A DNA stretch of 6,865 nt from Bryobacterales bacterium. GTDB taxonomy: Bacteria > Acidobacteriota > Terriglobia > Bryobacterales > Bryobacteraceae. The position numbers and the translations under genes were made by a program. Shown piece by piece: positions 1 to 6,799 of the stretch; positions within the stretch are counted from its first letter, which is position 1; every line of letters starts with the position of its first letter. Below the pieces are notes generated by a model. The model was not told where the DNA came from and ran no database searches. It worked only from the letters and a program-made list of their open reading frames with translations. The stretch lies in assembly GCA_003132905.1 (NCBI GenBank), contig PKZC01000299.1, forward strand, positions 9,499 to 16,363, written 5' to 3'.

Positions 1-1
1 C

Positions 2-1330
2 ATGAGCGGCATCGCCGAGGTGTTGCTCAATCTGGGTTATCAGATTAGCGGGTCGGATTTAAAACTGAGCCCCACCACCGAGCGCCTGGTGTCGCTGGGA
101 GCGCGGGTTTACGAAGGCCACACTGCAGCGAACGTTACCGGCGCTAAGGCGATTGTGGTGAGTTCGGCGGTGGATGCCGGGAATCCGGAAGTTCAGGAAG
201 CGCGCCGCTTGTTGATTCCCGTCATCCAGCGCGGCGAGCTGCTGGCTGAGTTGATGCGTCTGAAGTACGGCATAGCGATTGCCGGAAGCAATGGCAACAC
301 TACCACGACGTCGATGACCGCAACGGTGCTGAATATGGCCGGGCTCGATCCCACGGTGGTGGTGGGTGGGAAAGCAGCATCGATGGGCGGCTCCAATGCG
401 CGTGTCGGGCAAAGCGACTTCTTGGTTGTGGAATCGGACGAGAGCGATGGATCGTTTCTGAAACTCAGCCCCATCCTGGCGGTGGTGACTAACATCGACC
501 GCGAACATCTGGATCACTATCCGTCCATCGTTGAGATTCGCGCCGCGTTCCTCGAGTTCATCCAAAAGGTTCCGTTCTACGGCGCGGCTATCTTGTGCCT
601 GGACGACGAGAATGTCCAACAGCTTCTTCCGCTGGTGAATCGCCGCACGGTTACTTACGGCCGCAGCCCGCAAGCCACTCTGCAAATCGCGGATGCCGAT
701 TGCGGGGCATTCGAGAGCCATTTCTCGGTTCAGACGCGCGGTCACAACCTCGGAACATTTCATCTGCGCGTCCCGGGCATACACAACGTCCTGAATGCCA
801 CGGCGGCCATAGCGGTGGGCTTAGAGCTGGACATCAAGCTGGAGTCGATTCGCGAGGCGATCGCCAGTTATTCCGGCGTCGATCGCAGGTTTCAGACGCG
901 CGGCCAGGCCCGCGGCGTCACGGTGATTGACGATTACGGCCATCATCCAACCGAGATCCGCGCCACCCTGGCCGCCGCGCAGCTTTGCAAGTTTCGCCGC
1001 GTCCATGCCGTCTTCCAGCCGCATCGCTACACACGCACGCAACACTTGATGGATGAGTTTGCAAAAAGCTTTCATCAGGCCGACGCGGTGTATGTGCTCG
1101 ACATCTACGCGGCTTCTGAAGCGCCTATCGAAGGGATTACGGGTCAGGCCCTAGCCGATCGGATTCGCGACTTTGGGCATCGCTGCGTGCATTACACGGG
1201 AACGATCCCGCAGACCGTCAGCGCGGTCCTGGAAAAAGTGCGCGATCAAGATGCGGTCTTGACGCTCGGCGCCGGTAATGTGTGGCAAGCCGGCGATCGC
1301 ATTTTGGAAAAGCTCCGGGAGGCTGCGTAA
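2..1330 (+). CDS. murC: UDP-N-acetylmuramate--L-alanine ligase (MurC), 5'-truncated by window edge
   Basis: Cytoplasmic Mur ligase that joins L-alanine to UDP-MurNAc with ATP, the first step of peptidoglycan stem peptide assembly. The window enters at an internal methionine: [13 protein letters not shown] normally follows a GIGGIG nucleotide-binding loop in this family, so roughly 15-25 N-terminal residues lie upstream and position 2 is not the true start. In window numbering, the ATP loop is at residues 95-101, the acidic motif [10 protein letters not shown] at 143-152 (E147 matches the conserved catalytic Glu), [10 protein letters not shown] at 164-173, the HNVLNATAA motif at 261-269, and the C-terminal ligase domain motifs [13 protein letters not shown] at 310-322, QPHRYTRT at 339-346 and [12 protein letters not shown] at 422-433. 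The oddity is the loop, GSNGNT, where the family has GxxGKT: the phosphate-binding lysine is Asn99. The frame is otherwise intact over 442 codons. It is first in the visible operon, and ftsQ begins immediately after its stop. Confidence 0.96.
   Translation: MSGIAEVLLNLGYQISGSDLKLSPTTERLVSLGARVYEGHTAANVTGAKAIVVSSAVDAGNPEVQEARRLLIPVIQRGELLAELMRLKYGIAIAGSNGNTTTTSMTATVLNMAGLDPTVVVGGKAASMGGSNARVGQSDFLVVESDESDGSFLKLSPILAVVTNIDREHLDHYPSIVEIRAAFLEFIQKVPFYGAAILCLDDENVQQLLPLVNRRTVTYGRSPQATLQIADADCGAFESHFSVQTRGHNLGTFHLRVPGIHNVLNATAAIAVGLELDIKLESIREAIASYSGVDRRFQTRGQARGVTVIDDYGHHPTEIRATLAAAQLCKFRRVHAVFQPHRYTRTQHLMDEFAKSFHQADAVYVLDIYAASEAPIEGITGQALADRIRDFGHRCVHYTGTIPQTVSAVLEKVRDQDAVLTLGAGNVWQAGDRILEKLREAA
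1317..1322 (+). promoter_or_regulatory. Shine-Dalgarno site for ftsQ
   Basis: GGGAGG lies inside the last codons of murC, 8 bases before a GTG. It supports the GTG at 1331 as the ftsQ start, although that codon directly abuts the murC stop. Confidence 0.75.
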
Positions 1331-2170
1331 GTGGCGTCGGAATCCAGCGCGAAATCCGGATCGAAGAATCGGCGCATCCCGGCCACGCGCCTGTTGGTCC
1401 GCTTTGGCGGCATCGCGATTGCCGTGGGAATAGTGCTCAGCGGTTGCATCTACGCGTCGGAGAGTTTCGAGCGTTTCCTGATTCGCGATCCGCGCTTCTT
1501 CTTGCCGGGCCCAGCCGACTACGGATTAGAAAGCCCCAACCTGGAACTGCACGGCGTGAAATACGCATCGCGCCAGCAGATTCTGCGACTCTTTGAGCCG
1601 GACTATGGCCGCAGCTTGTATCTGTTCCCGCTCGCCGCGCGCCGCAAAACATTGCTCGGCGTCCGCTGGGTGCATGATGCTTCCATTGCGAGGATCTGGC
1701 CCGATCGCGTGATCGTACAAATCTGGGAACGAAAGCCCGTGGCGTTCATCAAGCTGCCAGCCGAGAGCATGGTGCGTTGGGCGCTCATCGATGAGGAAGG
1801 CGTCATTCTGGACCCTCCGGTGAAAGCGTCGTTCCAGCTTCCCGTTTTGGCTGGAGTGATGGGCGGCGAGAGCCAGGAAAAGCGCGGCGTTCGCGTGCGG
1901 CGGATGCAGCGGCTGATGAAGGAACTGGGGCCGCTCTCCGACAACGTGTCCGAAGTTGACGTAACCGATCTGGACGACTTGAAGGTTACAGAACAAGCGG
2001 GTGGCAGCGCGGTGTCGCTCATGCTGGGCGACCGCAACTTTTCTTCCAGGCTGAGAAACTTCCTGGAACACTTTCCCGACATTCATCGGAAGATGCCTCA
2101 GGCCACCTCGTTCGACCTCAGGCTCGACGATCGCATCACGGGTTTGGAGGCCTCTCGCGATGCCCGATAA
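1331..2170 (+). CDS. ftsQ: Cell division protein FtsQ
   Basis: Bitopic inner-membrane divisome protein of the FtsQLB complex, which links the cytoplasmic Z-ring to septal wall synthesis. The 279-residue product has a basic cytoplasmic N-terminus (residues 1-24, rich in Ser, Lys and Arg), one hydrophobic segment at about 25-42 and a periplasmic part. That part starts with a POTRA-like domain at about 70-137 (NLELHGVKYASRQQI through the RIWPDRVIVQIWERKPVAFI strands). A beta domain follows, with the family-typical LIDEEGVIL at 152-160 and FDLRLDDRITG at 261-271 near the end. Length and layout fit FtsQ/DivIB. The start is a GTG placed directly after the murC TAA and backed by GGGAGG. The 3' end overlaps ftsA by 11 bases. 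FtsQ diverges strongly in sequence, so the call rests on architecture, the two short motifs and its position between murC and ftsA. Confidence 0.92.
   Translation: MASESSAKSGSKNRRIPATRLLVRFGGIAIAVGIVLSGCIYASESFERFLIRDPRFFLPGPADYGLESPNLELHGVKYASRQQILRLFEPDYGRSLYLFPLAARRKTLLGVRWVHDASIARIWPDRVIVQIWERKPVAFIKLPAESMVRWALIDEEGVILDPPVKASFQLPVLAGVMGGESQEKRGVRVRRMQRLMKELGPLSDNVSEVDVTDLDDLKVTEQAGGSAVSLMLGDRNFSSRLRNFLEHFPDIHRKMPQATSFDLRLDDRITGLEASRDAR
2146..2150 (+). promoter_or_regulatory. Shine-Dalgarno site for ftsA
   Basis: GGAGG lies within the ftsQ coding sequence, 9 bases before the ATG at 2160. It fixes the ftsA start inside the end of ftsQ and suggests coupled translation of the two genes. Confidence 0.75.
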
Positions 2171-3359
2171 ATCTGAACTGGCAGTGGGGCTCGATCTTGG
2201 AAGCTCGTCCACGCGCTGCCTCATCCTGCGCATGGAAGGCGGCCGCGTGCGCTATGCGGGTCACAGCGAAGTCCCCTCCGATGGTTGGAGTAAGGGTCGT
2301 TTAGCCGATCAACAGGCCGTCACTGCGTCCGTGCGCGCGGCCGTGCATGAAGCCGAGGTGCAGGCGCGAGTCTCGGTGGACACGCTGGTGCTCGGTATCG
2401 GCGGTTCCAGCGTCGAGGGATGCAATGCGCGCGGCATTTATGAATTTGGCAGGCCGCGCCCAGTAACGATCGACGACATGGCCTACGCGGTGGAGCGCAG
2501 CGAGCAAGTGCGGCTGGAAGAAGATCGCATCATTCTGCACTTATTCCCGCAGGATTTTACGCTAGACGGACGCGCCGGCAAGCGCTACCCGCGCGGTTCC
2601 ATCTGTTCACGCCTGGAAGCGAACGTGCATATCACCACGTGTTCTGAGCAGGAACACTATGCCATCCTGCACGCCGTGCAGCAAGCATCGTACGCTATCG
2701 AGGAATCGATGTTTGAGCCGGTGGCCACCGCCTATTCTTCGGTGAACCGCGACGATCGTAATCGTGGCGTCGCAGTGGTGGACATTGGCAAGCATTCGAC
2801 AGACCTGGTGGTTTACGACGGCGAAGCGGTGTTGCTGGCGCGGAGTCTCGCCGTTTCCGCGGATCACTTCACGCGCGACGTGGCCGTGGGCCTGACCGTG
2901 CAATACAACGACGCCGAGCGGCTGAAGTTGGAATACGGCTGCGCGATGCTGGGCCTGACCTCCGACAACAGTTATATCGAGGTTCCATCGAACGAAGGCC
3001 GCATGCCTCGCGAAGCTCCGCGCAAGCAGTTGAACGAGATTCTGGAAGCGCGCGCCGAGGAGCTGTTCATCCACGTGGGATCGGAATTGGTGACCATCGG
3101 CATGGATCAAAAACTTCTGGAAGGCGTGATCCTGGCCGGCGGCGGGGCGATGTTGAACGGCATGTGCGACATGGCCGAGCGAGTGCTCAATTGCCCGGCG
3201 CGCAATGCGATCCCCGAGGGTATTCAGGATTTGCCGGACGATCTTTGCAATCCCATGTGGGCCACCGCCTCGGGATTGGCGCGCTACTCGGCGCGGCTGA
3301 AGACCAATCGAGAGACCAAACGCCGGGCTCCCGGGCTTATAGGGATGTTGTTCCGATGA
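2160..3359 (+). CDS. ftsA: Cell division protein FtsA
   Basis: Actin-like ATPase that anchors FtsZ filaments to the inner face of the membrane and recruits later division proteins. The 399-residue product shows the phosphate-1 motif VGLDLGSSSTR (9-19), the FtsA-specific 1C domain (about 75-165, including VLGIGGSSVEG), the phosphate-2 motif VDIGKHSTDLVVY (207-219) and the adenosine-binding motif GVILAGGGAMLNGM (322-335). It ends in a short amphipathic tail, APGLIGMLFR (390-399), the expected membrane-targeting helix, joined by only a short linker. In phosphate-2 the usual second glycine (DIGGGT) is Lys211 followed by His, a modest departure whose rarity I cannot judge. The ATG is supported by GGAGG and overlaps ftsQ by 11 bases. 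ftsZ follows after 43 bases, the classic ftsA-ftsZ pairing. Confidence 0.97.
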   Translation: MPDKSELAVGLDLGSSSTRCLILRMEGGRVRYAGHSEVPSDGWSKGRLADQQAVTASVRAAVHEAEVQARVSVDTLVLGIGGSSVEGCNARGIYEFGRPRPVTIDDMAYAVERSEQVRLEEDRIILHLFPQDFTLDGRAGKRYPRGSICSRLEANVHITTCSEQEHYAILHAVQQASYAIEESMFEPVATAYSSVNRDDRNRGVAVVDIGKHSTDLVVYDGEAVLLARSLAVSADHFTRDVAVGLTVQYNDAERLKLEYGCAMLGLTSDNSYIEVPSNEGRMPREAPRKQLNEILEARAEELFIHVGSELVTIGMDQKLLEGVILAGGGAMLNGMCDMAERVLNCPARNAIPEGIQDLPDDLCNPMWATASGLARYSARLKTNRETKRRAPGLIGMLFR

Positions 3360-3390
3360 TTTTCCATGTGATTTCCAAAACGATCGCGAC

Positions 3391-3396
3391 AGGAGG
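3391..3396 (+). promoter_or_regulatory. Strong Shine-Dalgarno site for ftsZ
   Basis: A full AGGAGG sits 6 bases before the ATG at 3403, within the 43-base gap after ftsA. It is the strongest ribosome binding site in the window, consistent with FtsZ being needed in far larger amounts than FtsA or FtsQ. Confidence 0.85.
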
Positions 3397-3402
3397 CTTT
3401 GA

Positions 3403-4665
3403 ATGGACGCATTGAAGTTCGCCATACAAGAAGAAGTTCTCGCTGGCACCAAAATCAAGGTGGTGGGCGTGGGCGGAGGCGGCTCGAACGCCGTCGCCAG
3501 AATGATGAACGAAGGCTTGCAAGGCGTCGAATTTCATATTTTGAATACCGACGTCCAGGCGCTGAACGCGTCGCAGGTTCCCAACAAGCTGGCCATCGGC
3601 TCCAAAGTGACGAATGGTCTGGGTGCGGGCTCGGATCCTGGGCTCGGCAGACAGGCGGCGCTCGAAGACACCGAGCGCATTATCGAAGTTTTGGAAGGCG
3701 CCGACATGGTGTTCGTGACGGCCGGCCTCGGCGGAGGCACAGGCACCGGAGCTGCTCCCGTAGTCGCTTCGCTTGCTAAGGAATTAAACGCCCTCACCGT
3801 CGCTGTGGTCACCAAGCCATTCGCCTTTGAAGGGCCACGCCGCATGAAGCAGGCCGATCGCGGGCTCTCTGAACTCGGCGGCACGGTAGATACGGTGATC
3901 ACCGTTCCGAACGATCGTTTGCTCGAACTGGTCCCGCGCGGCACCAGCTTCTTTGAAGCATTCCGCATCGCCGACGATATTTTGCGGCAAGCCGTGCAAG
4001 GCATCAGCGATATCATTACGACGCCCGGTCTGATCAACCGTGACTTTTCCGATATCCGCGCCATCATGCTTGGCATGGGCTACGCAATGATGGGCACCGC
4101 ATCGGCTTCGGGCGAGAACGCGTCTATTGAAGCTGCTCGCCAGGCCATCAGTTCGCCATTGATGGAAGAAGGCGGAGTGAGGGGCGCACGCGGCGTCCTG
4201 ATCAACATCACCGGTTCCAGCAAACTGAGCCTGCATGATGTGAACGAAGCTTGCTCGCTCATCCGCGGTGCAACGGCCAACGAAGACGCTCAGATCAACT
4301 TCGGCGTGGTGATGAACGAATCGCTGAAGGATACCGTGAAGATCACCGTTATCGCCACCGGATTTCAGCGCGATAACCTGCCGCAACTCGCTCGGCGAGC
4401 CACGGCGTCGGCGTCCGTCGAGCCCATATTCTTCGAAAACGTCCCCGCGCCTGCGCTTCCCCAGCACGTGGCCCCGCCGGCTCCGGTAGCAGAGCCACTG
4501 TTCAGTACAGGGCTGAGCGCGGGATCGTCACTCTTCCGCGAAATGTCGCAGGAGCATGAGCCGGTTGAAGAGCCGGAGATGGAAGAAGCCACGCCGATGT
4601 CCATGCCGGTGGATGATATCGAAGTGCCCGCATTTATGCGTCGAGAGCGGCGGTTGTATCAGTAG
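3403..4665 (+). CDS. ftsZ: Cell division protein FtsZ
   Basis: Tubulin-like GTPase that polymerises into the mid-cell Z-ring and recruits the divisome. The 420-residue product has the N-terminal GTP-binding domain with KVVGVGGGGSNAV (19-31), the tubulin signature GGGTGTG (110-116), FEGPRRMKQADRGL (142-155) and the T7 synergy loop NRDFSDIRAIM (212-222). N212, D214 and D217 match the residues that complete the GTPase site of the next subunit. The C-terminal domain carries ENASIEAARQAISSPL (238-253) and VKITVIATGF (312-321). A Pro/Glu-rich linker of about 70 residues (335-403) leads to the conserved tail DDIEVPAFMRRERR (404-417), the usual docking peptide for FtsA and other partners. Everything expected is present. 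It is the last gene of the + strand cluster here and is followed within 6 bases by an inverted repeat. Confidence 0.99.
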   Translation: MDALKFAIQEEVLAGTKIKVVGVGGGGSNAVARMMNEGLQGVEFHILNTDVQALNASQVPNKLAIGSKVTNGLGAGSDPGLGRQAALEDTERIIEVLEGADMVFVTAGLGGGTGTGAAPVVASLAKELNALTVAVVTKPFAFEGPRRMKQADRGLSELGGTVDTVITVPNDRLLELVPRGTSFFEAFRIADDILRQAVQGISDIITTPGLINRDFSDIRAIMLGMGYAMMGTASASGENASIEAARQAISSPLMEEGGVRGARGVLINITGSSKLSLHDVNEACSLIRGATANEDAQINFGVVMNESLKDTVKITVIATGFQRDNLPQLARRATASASVEPIFFENVPAPALPQHVAPPAPVAEPLFSTGLSAGSSLFREMSQEHEPVEEPEMEEATPMSMPVDDIEVPAFMRRERRLYQ

Positions 4666-4670
4666 AATTC

Positions 4671-4740
4671 ATCCGTGTTCATCGGCGTTAATCAGTGGCC
4701 AAAATGTGTTCGCCACAGATGAACACGGATTAACGCCGAT
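4671..4740. repeat. Pair of inverted decamer-unit repeats downstream of ftsZ
   Basis: The left copy (4671-4699) reads as units ATCCGTGTTC, ATCGGCGTTA and ATCAGTGGC. The right copy (4712-4740), read on the - strand, gives ATCGGCGTTA, ATCCGTGTTC and ATCTGTGGC. The copies face each other across a 12-base spacer and the first two units are swapped. Read in register, the arms still match at 22 of 29 positions. Shifted by one unit they give exact 13-base pairings (4671-4683 with 4718-4730, or 4681-4693 with 4728-4740), which exclude each other. The ATCCGTGTTCATCTGTGGC theme is one I recall from intergenic DNA of many unrelated bacteria, but I cannot check that here. A transcript could fold into a hairpin 5 bases after the ftsZ stop. 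No T-run follows, so a rho-independent terminator is not supported. Confidence 0.85.
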
Positions 4741-4889
4741 TGCTCTCCAGATCCTTGAGTCGGGCACGCAGTACGCGACAGCCTTCCTCGCTGCAGTACG
4801 AGCCTTTTGTAGCCGGTACCCTCCAGAAAGTTCCGTATGGTCTCGATGGCGTACTTGCGCGATTCGGCGTAATCCATTTTTCGAGCCAT
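4730..4889 (-). pseudogene. Possible frameshifted small gene remnant, no recognised family
   Basis: On the - strand an ATG at 4889 opens a frame reading MARKMDYAESRKYAIETI, then NFLEGTGYK, a hydrophilic and helix-like stretch. The frame then degrades into arginine-rich, shadow-like sequence. At an A-run (TTTT on the + strand, about 4807-4810) the neighbouring frame takes over with GSYCSEEGC, then RVLRARLKDLESNRR and TAA at 4730-4732. Joined, they would make a product of about 50 residues with a natural-looking charged C-terminus. The stop lies inside the right arm of the inverted repeat. There is no good ribosome binding site and I recognise no family. It may be a decayed gene, a gene with an assembly indel, or chance. 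Confidence 0.22.
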
Positions 4890-4939
4890 AATAAGCCATC
4901 AGTCCAACCGATAAGGATAACAACTGCGAGAATTGAAGT
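4741..4939. other. Intergenic remainder between the repeat and the small gene
   Basis: About 200 bases between the inverted repeat and the small + strand gene. I see no convincing promoter, tRNA or terminator. The + strand holds no plausible gene. The - strand gives protein-like sequence only if a frame change is allowed, and that is entered separately. Together with the repeat and the small gene, this fills the junction where the dcw cluster and the leftward operon converge. Confidence 0.5.
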
Positions 4940-5092
4940 ATGGACGAAAAAGATCCAGTCCTCCAAATGTGGGGCGTCGGCAAAGAGATTTGGTCCGATA
5001 CCAATCCGGACAAATATGTCCGCGACCTGCGCGCCAATTGGTTCGCCGATGATACGCTCGTCGGCGATGGCGAGAAGCCTGAGGATTACTGA
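4940..5092 (+). CDS. Small protein, antitoxin-like, without a visible toxin partner
   Basis: A 50-residue frame begins MDEKDPVLQMWGVGKEIW, continues through a DTNPDKYVRDLRANWF segment and ends GEKPEDY before TGA. Its acidic, Trp-containing, soluble composition looks like real protein. The pattern of a short acidic start, a GVGKEIW core and a D-x-Y-V-R-x-L-R helix reminds me of small proteins encoded just before PIN-domain (VapC-type) toxins in Acidobacteriota and Cyanobacteria. That resemblance is from memory only. The ATG at 4940 is the only start, because an in-frame TGA lies at 4934-4936. The ribosome site is weak (GCGAG about 9 bases before). Its last 7 bases overlap the 3' end of the convergent efflux adaptor gene, so no toxin gene can follow on this strand. 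If genuine, it is an orphan antitoxin or a remnant of a lost pair. Confidence 0.55.
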   Translation: MDEKDPVLQMWGVGKEIWSDTNPDKYVRDLRANWFADDTLVGDGEKPEDY

Positions 5093-6303
5093 AACACCGG
5101 CTGTACTCGCGATCCGCTCTGAATCTGCTTTTCCGATGGCAGCGCGGCGGCGTCCCCTTCGCTGAGCCCCGACAGTACCTGCGACTTGGTATAGCTCGAA
5201 ATACCCAAATTCACTTTGCGCCACACCACGCGATCTTCCTGTAGAAGCAGGACCCCCGTCTCGGAACCCTGCCGCCGGATCGCTTCCTTCGGAATCGCGA
5301 GAACGCGTTCGGCAACAGTGGCCTGAATATCTGCGTTAATGTTGGCGTTCGGAAGCAGATCGCGGTCTGGATTTTCAATGATGCATCCCACTTCACCCAC
5401 CTGCCGCGTCCCCAGCGGCACAATCTGCGTTGGCAGCTTGTCCACTACGCCCTTCCATTGATGCCCGGGCAATGCGTCCCAGGTGATGACTACCAACTCG
5501 CCTTCGTGGACCTTCCCCAGATCGGGCTCGTCCACGTAAACTGTCACGCGCACCCGATCGAGCCTGCCTACCTTGGCAATCGCATCCCCTGGATTGACGT
5601 ACGAACCTTGCTTCAAATCGAAATCGTACACCGTCCCGTTCATCGGCGCGCGAATAATGCTGAGATCCAGATTGCTCTTTGCAACGTCGGCGGAGGACTG
5701 CGCCTCTTGCAGCCGAGCCTTGGCGATTTCCTTATCGATGCCGGTGACCAGCGCCGTCTTGCTCTTTTCTAGAGACTGAATTCTCAACTGCAGCTGATCC
5801 ACAAGCTGGCGCGCCGTATCCAGCTCCTGACGCGTGGCGGCCTGTTTCGACACCAACCGGTCCAGGGCCTGGTAATTCTTTTGCGCGACGTCCAAATCGA
5901 GCCGCGCTCGGGCAAGATCGGAATCGATCTGCTGGCGCTCCCCCACGCGTCCGCCTTGCGTCAAAACTTGTTCTTGCGCTTTGGCCTCTTGAATAGCGGC
6001 TTGCGCTTTTGCCAAATCGGCGCCTGCAACTCGCGTGTCGAGCTCAACCAGCGGTTGGTCTTTTGCCACTTGCTGCCCACGGCTGATGTAAACCCGCGTT
6101 AGCAGCCCGGCGCGTTCCGAGCGCACCGGCATCCACTCAATCGGCTCTACTTTTCCATTGGTGCTCAGCGAACTGGTGAGCGTCTCGCGCGTCACTTTGA
6201 CAAACTCAACGTCAGGAGGAGCCGCCTTTTTCGTGGCAACCCAAGCTACGATTACTGCTGCGCCTACTAAGAGAATGGCGAGCCAGCTTCGGCTACGGCT
6301 CAC
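5086..6303 (-). CDS. HlyD/MacA-type efflux periplasmic adaptor subunit
   Basis: Membrane fusion protein expected to bridge an inner-membrane exporter (ABC/MacB-like or RND) and an outer-membrane channel. The 405-residue product has an N-terminal hydrophobic anchor (about 7-24) with no lipobox cysteine. The first lipoyl half follows (about 58-90, ending QPLVELD), then a long helical hairpin rich in Ala, Gln, Leu and Lys (about 92-212). The second lipoyl half begins LSIIRAPMNGTVYDF (214-228). A beta-barrel region (about 250-335) and a membrane-proximal domain end the chain, the latter including VLAIPKEAIRR (334-344) and LSGLSEGD (377-384), both typical of the family. The start is GTG at 6303, supported by GAGGA 7 bases upstream. 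It follows the biotin carrier gene after 43 bases on the same strand. No transporter or outer-membrane channel lies next to it in the window, so its substrate cannot be inferred. Confidence 0.93.
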   Translation of the reverse strand: MSRSRSWLAILLVGAAVIVAWVATKKAAPPDVEFVKVTRETLTSSLSTNGKVEPIEWMPVRSERAGLLTRVYISRGQQVAKDQPLVELDTRVAGADLAKAQAAIQEAKAQEQVLTQGGRVGERQQIDSDLARARLDLDVAQKNYQALDRLVSKQAATRQELDTARQLVDQLQLRIQSLEKSKTALVTGIDKEIAKARLQEAQSSADVAKSNLDLSIIRAPMNGTVYDFDLKQGSYVNPGDAIAKVGRLDRVRVTVYVDEPDLGKVHEGELVVITWDALPGHQWKGVVDKLPTQIVPLGTRQVGEVGCIIENPDRDLLPNANINADIQATVAERVLAIPKEAIRRQGSETGVLLLQEDRVVWRKVNLGISSYTKSQVLSGLSEGDAAALPSEKQIQSGSRVQPVFQ

Positions 6304-6310
6304 AGGTGGG

Positions 6311-6315
6311 TCCTC
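6311..6315 (-). promoter_or_regulatory. Shine-Dalgarno site for the efflux adaptor
   Basis: GAGGA on the - strand lies 7 bases before the GTG at 6303 and supports that non-ATG start for the adaptor. Confidence 0.6.
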
Positions 6316-6346
6316 GCAAAGGGGTCAATTACCATTCTCCCAGAAT

Positions 6347-6799
6347 CTATTCCAACACCGCTAGCGTGTCGCCAGCGGATACCGTATCGCCGGCGTGCGC
6401 GCGAATCTCGATGACACGGCCGGGGCGCGACGCTTTCATCTCGTTTTGCATCTTCATCGCTTCCACTACCACCAGGCCTTGTCCCGCCTCCACTGCGTCG
6501 CCCACCTGCACTAGCACGCGAACCACCTTGCCGGGCATCGGCGCTGAGACGTTTTGCCGGCCCGACCCCACGGCCCCGCGTGAGCTTCGGCTTGCGTCGC
6601 GCGGATCCCGGACGTGTACTATGAACCGCCGTCCGCCCACTTCCGCGCTTAGCCCTTGCGATGTTTCCACCAGTCGAATCTCGTAGCTCTCGCCATCCAG
6701 CAGCACTGAGTAGACGCCCGGCTCTACTTCTTTGACGGATATGAGTTGCTCAGAATCGATTTCGATGCTGCGGTCATCCACCGCCACTAGCCACTTCAT
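6347..6799 (-). CDS. Biotin carboxyl carrier-like protein (biotin/lipoyl attachment domain)
   Basis: The 150-residue product ends in a complete biotinyl domain (about 84-150). It has APMPGKVVRVLVQVGDAVEAG (start shown only as APMPG at 86-90), the attachment motif VEAMKMQNEM (112-121) with Lys116 as the expected biotin site, and a matching second half with GDTVSAGDTLAVLE at the C-terminus. The first 65 residues form a strand-rich region, and a short Ser/Arg/Gly linker (about 66-84) separates the two parts. This is the usual form of a stand-alone carrier subunit of an acyl-CoA (acetyl- or propionyl-CoA) carboxylase, or of a related biotin-dependent enzyme. It would carry CO2 from a biotin carboxylase to a carboxyltransferase in the cytoplasm. 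The ATG at 6799 overlaps the preceding gene's stop as ATGA, which argues for coupled translation. Which acyl-CoA is used cannot be told from the carrier alone. Confidence 0.9.
   Translation of the reverse strand: MKWLVAVDDRSIEIDSEQLISVKEVEPGVYSVLLDGESYEIRLVETSQGLSAEVGGRRFIVHVRDPRDASRSSRGAVGSGRQNVSAPMPGKVVRVLVQVGDAVEAGQGLVVVEAMKMQNEMKASRPGRVIEIRAHAGDTVSAGDTLAVLE

Noticed and set aside
2..4. ATG at position 2 as the true start of murC
   Set aside because: [13 protein letters not shown] is internal in MurC, normally preceded by the GIGGIG loop. The gene runs in from before the window.
3360..3402. Tandem ATTTTCCA/ATTTCCA in the ftsA-ftsZ gap as a regulatory site
   Set aside because: Two short imperfect AT-rich matches in 43 bases are easily due to chance, and they match no operator I know.
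2607..3458. Long open frames on the - strand opposite ftsA (also at 59-784, 1526-2233 and 3784-4467)
   Set aside because: They lie opposite well-supported genes with clear motifs. Their translations are rich in His, Arg and Ala with no recognisable domains, as expected of antisense shadows in GC-rich coding DNA.
4671..4740. Rho-independent terminator for ftsZ, or a CRISPR fragment
   Set aside because: The stems are followed by no T-run, so intrinsic termination is not supported. There are only two facing copies with no repeat-spacer pattern.
4730..5224. A 164-residue - strand frame across the convergent junction
   Set aside because: It would start inside the adaptor gene out of frame and cover the small + strand gene antisense. 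Only its last part looks protein-like, and that is treated as a possible remnant.
5458..5772. + strand frame within the adaptor gene as a missing toxin for the small antitoxin-like gene
   Set aside because: It is antisense to conserved adaptor sequence, starts 366 bases downstream, and shows no PIN-like acidic motif pattern.
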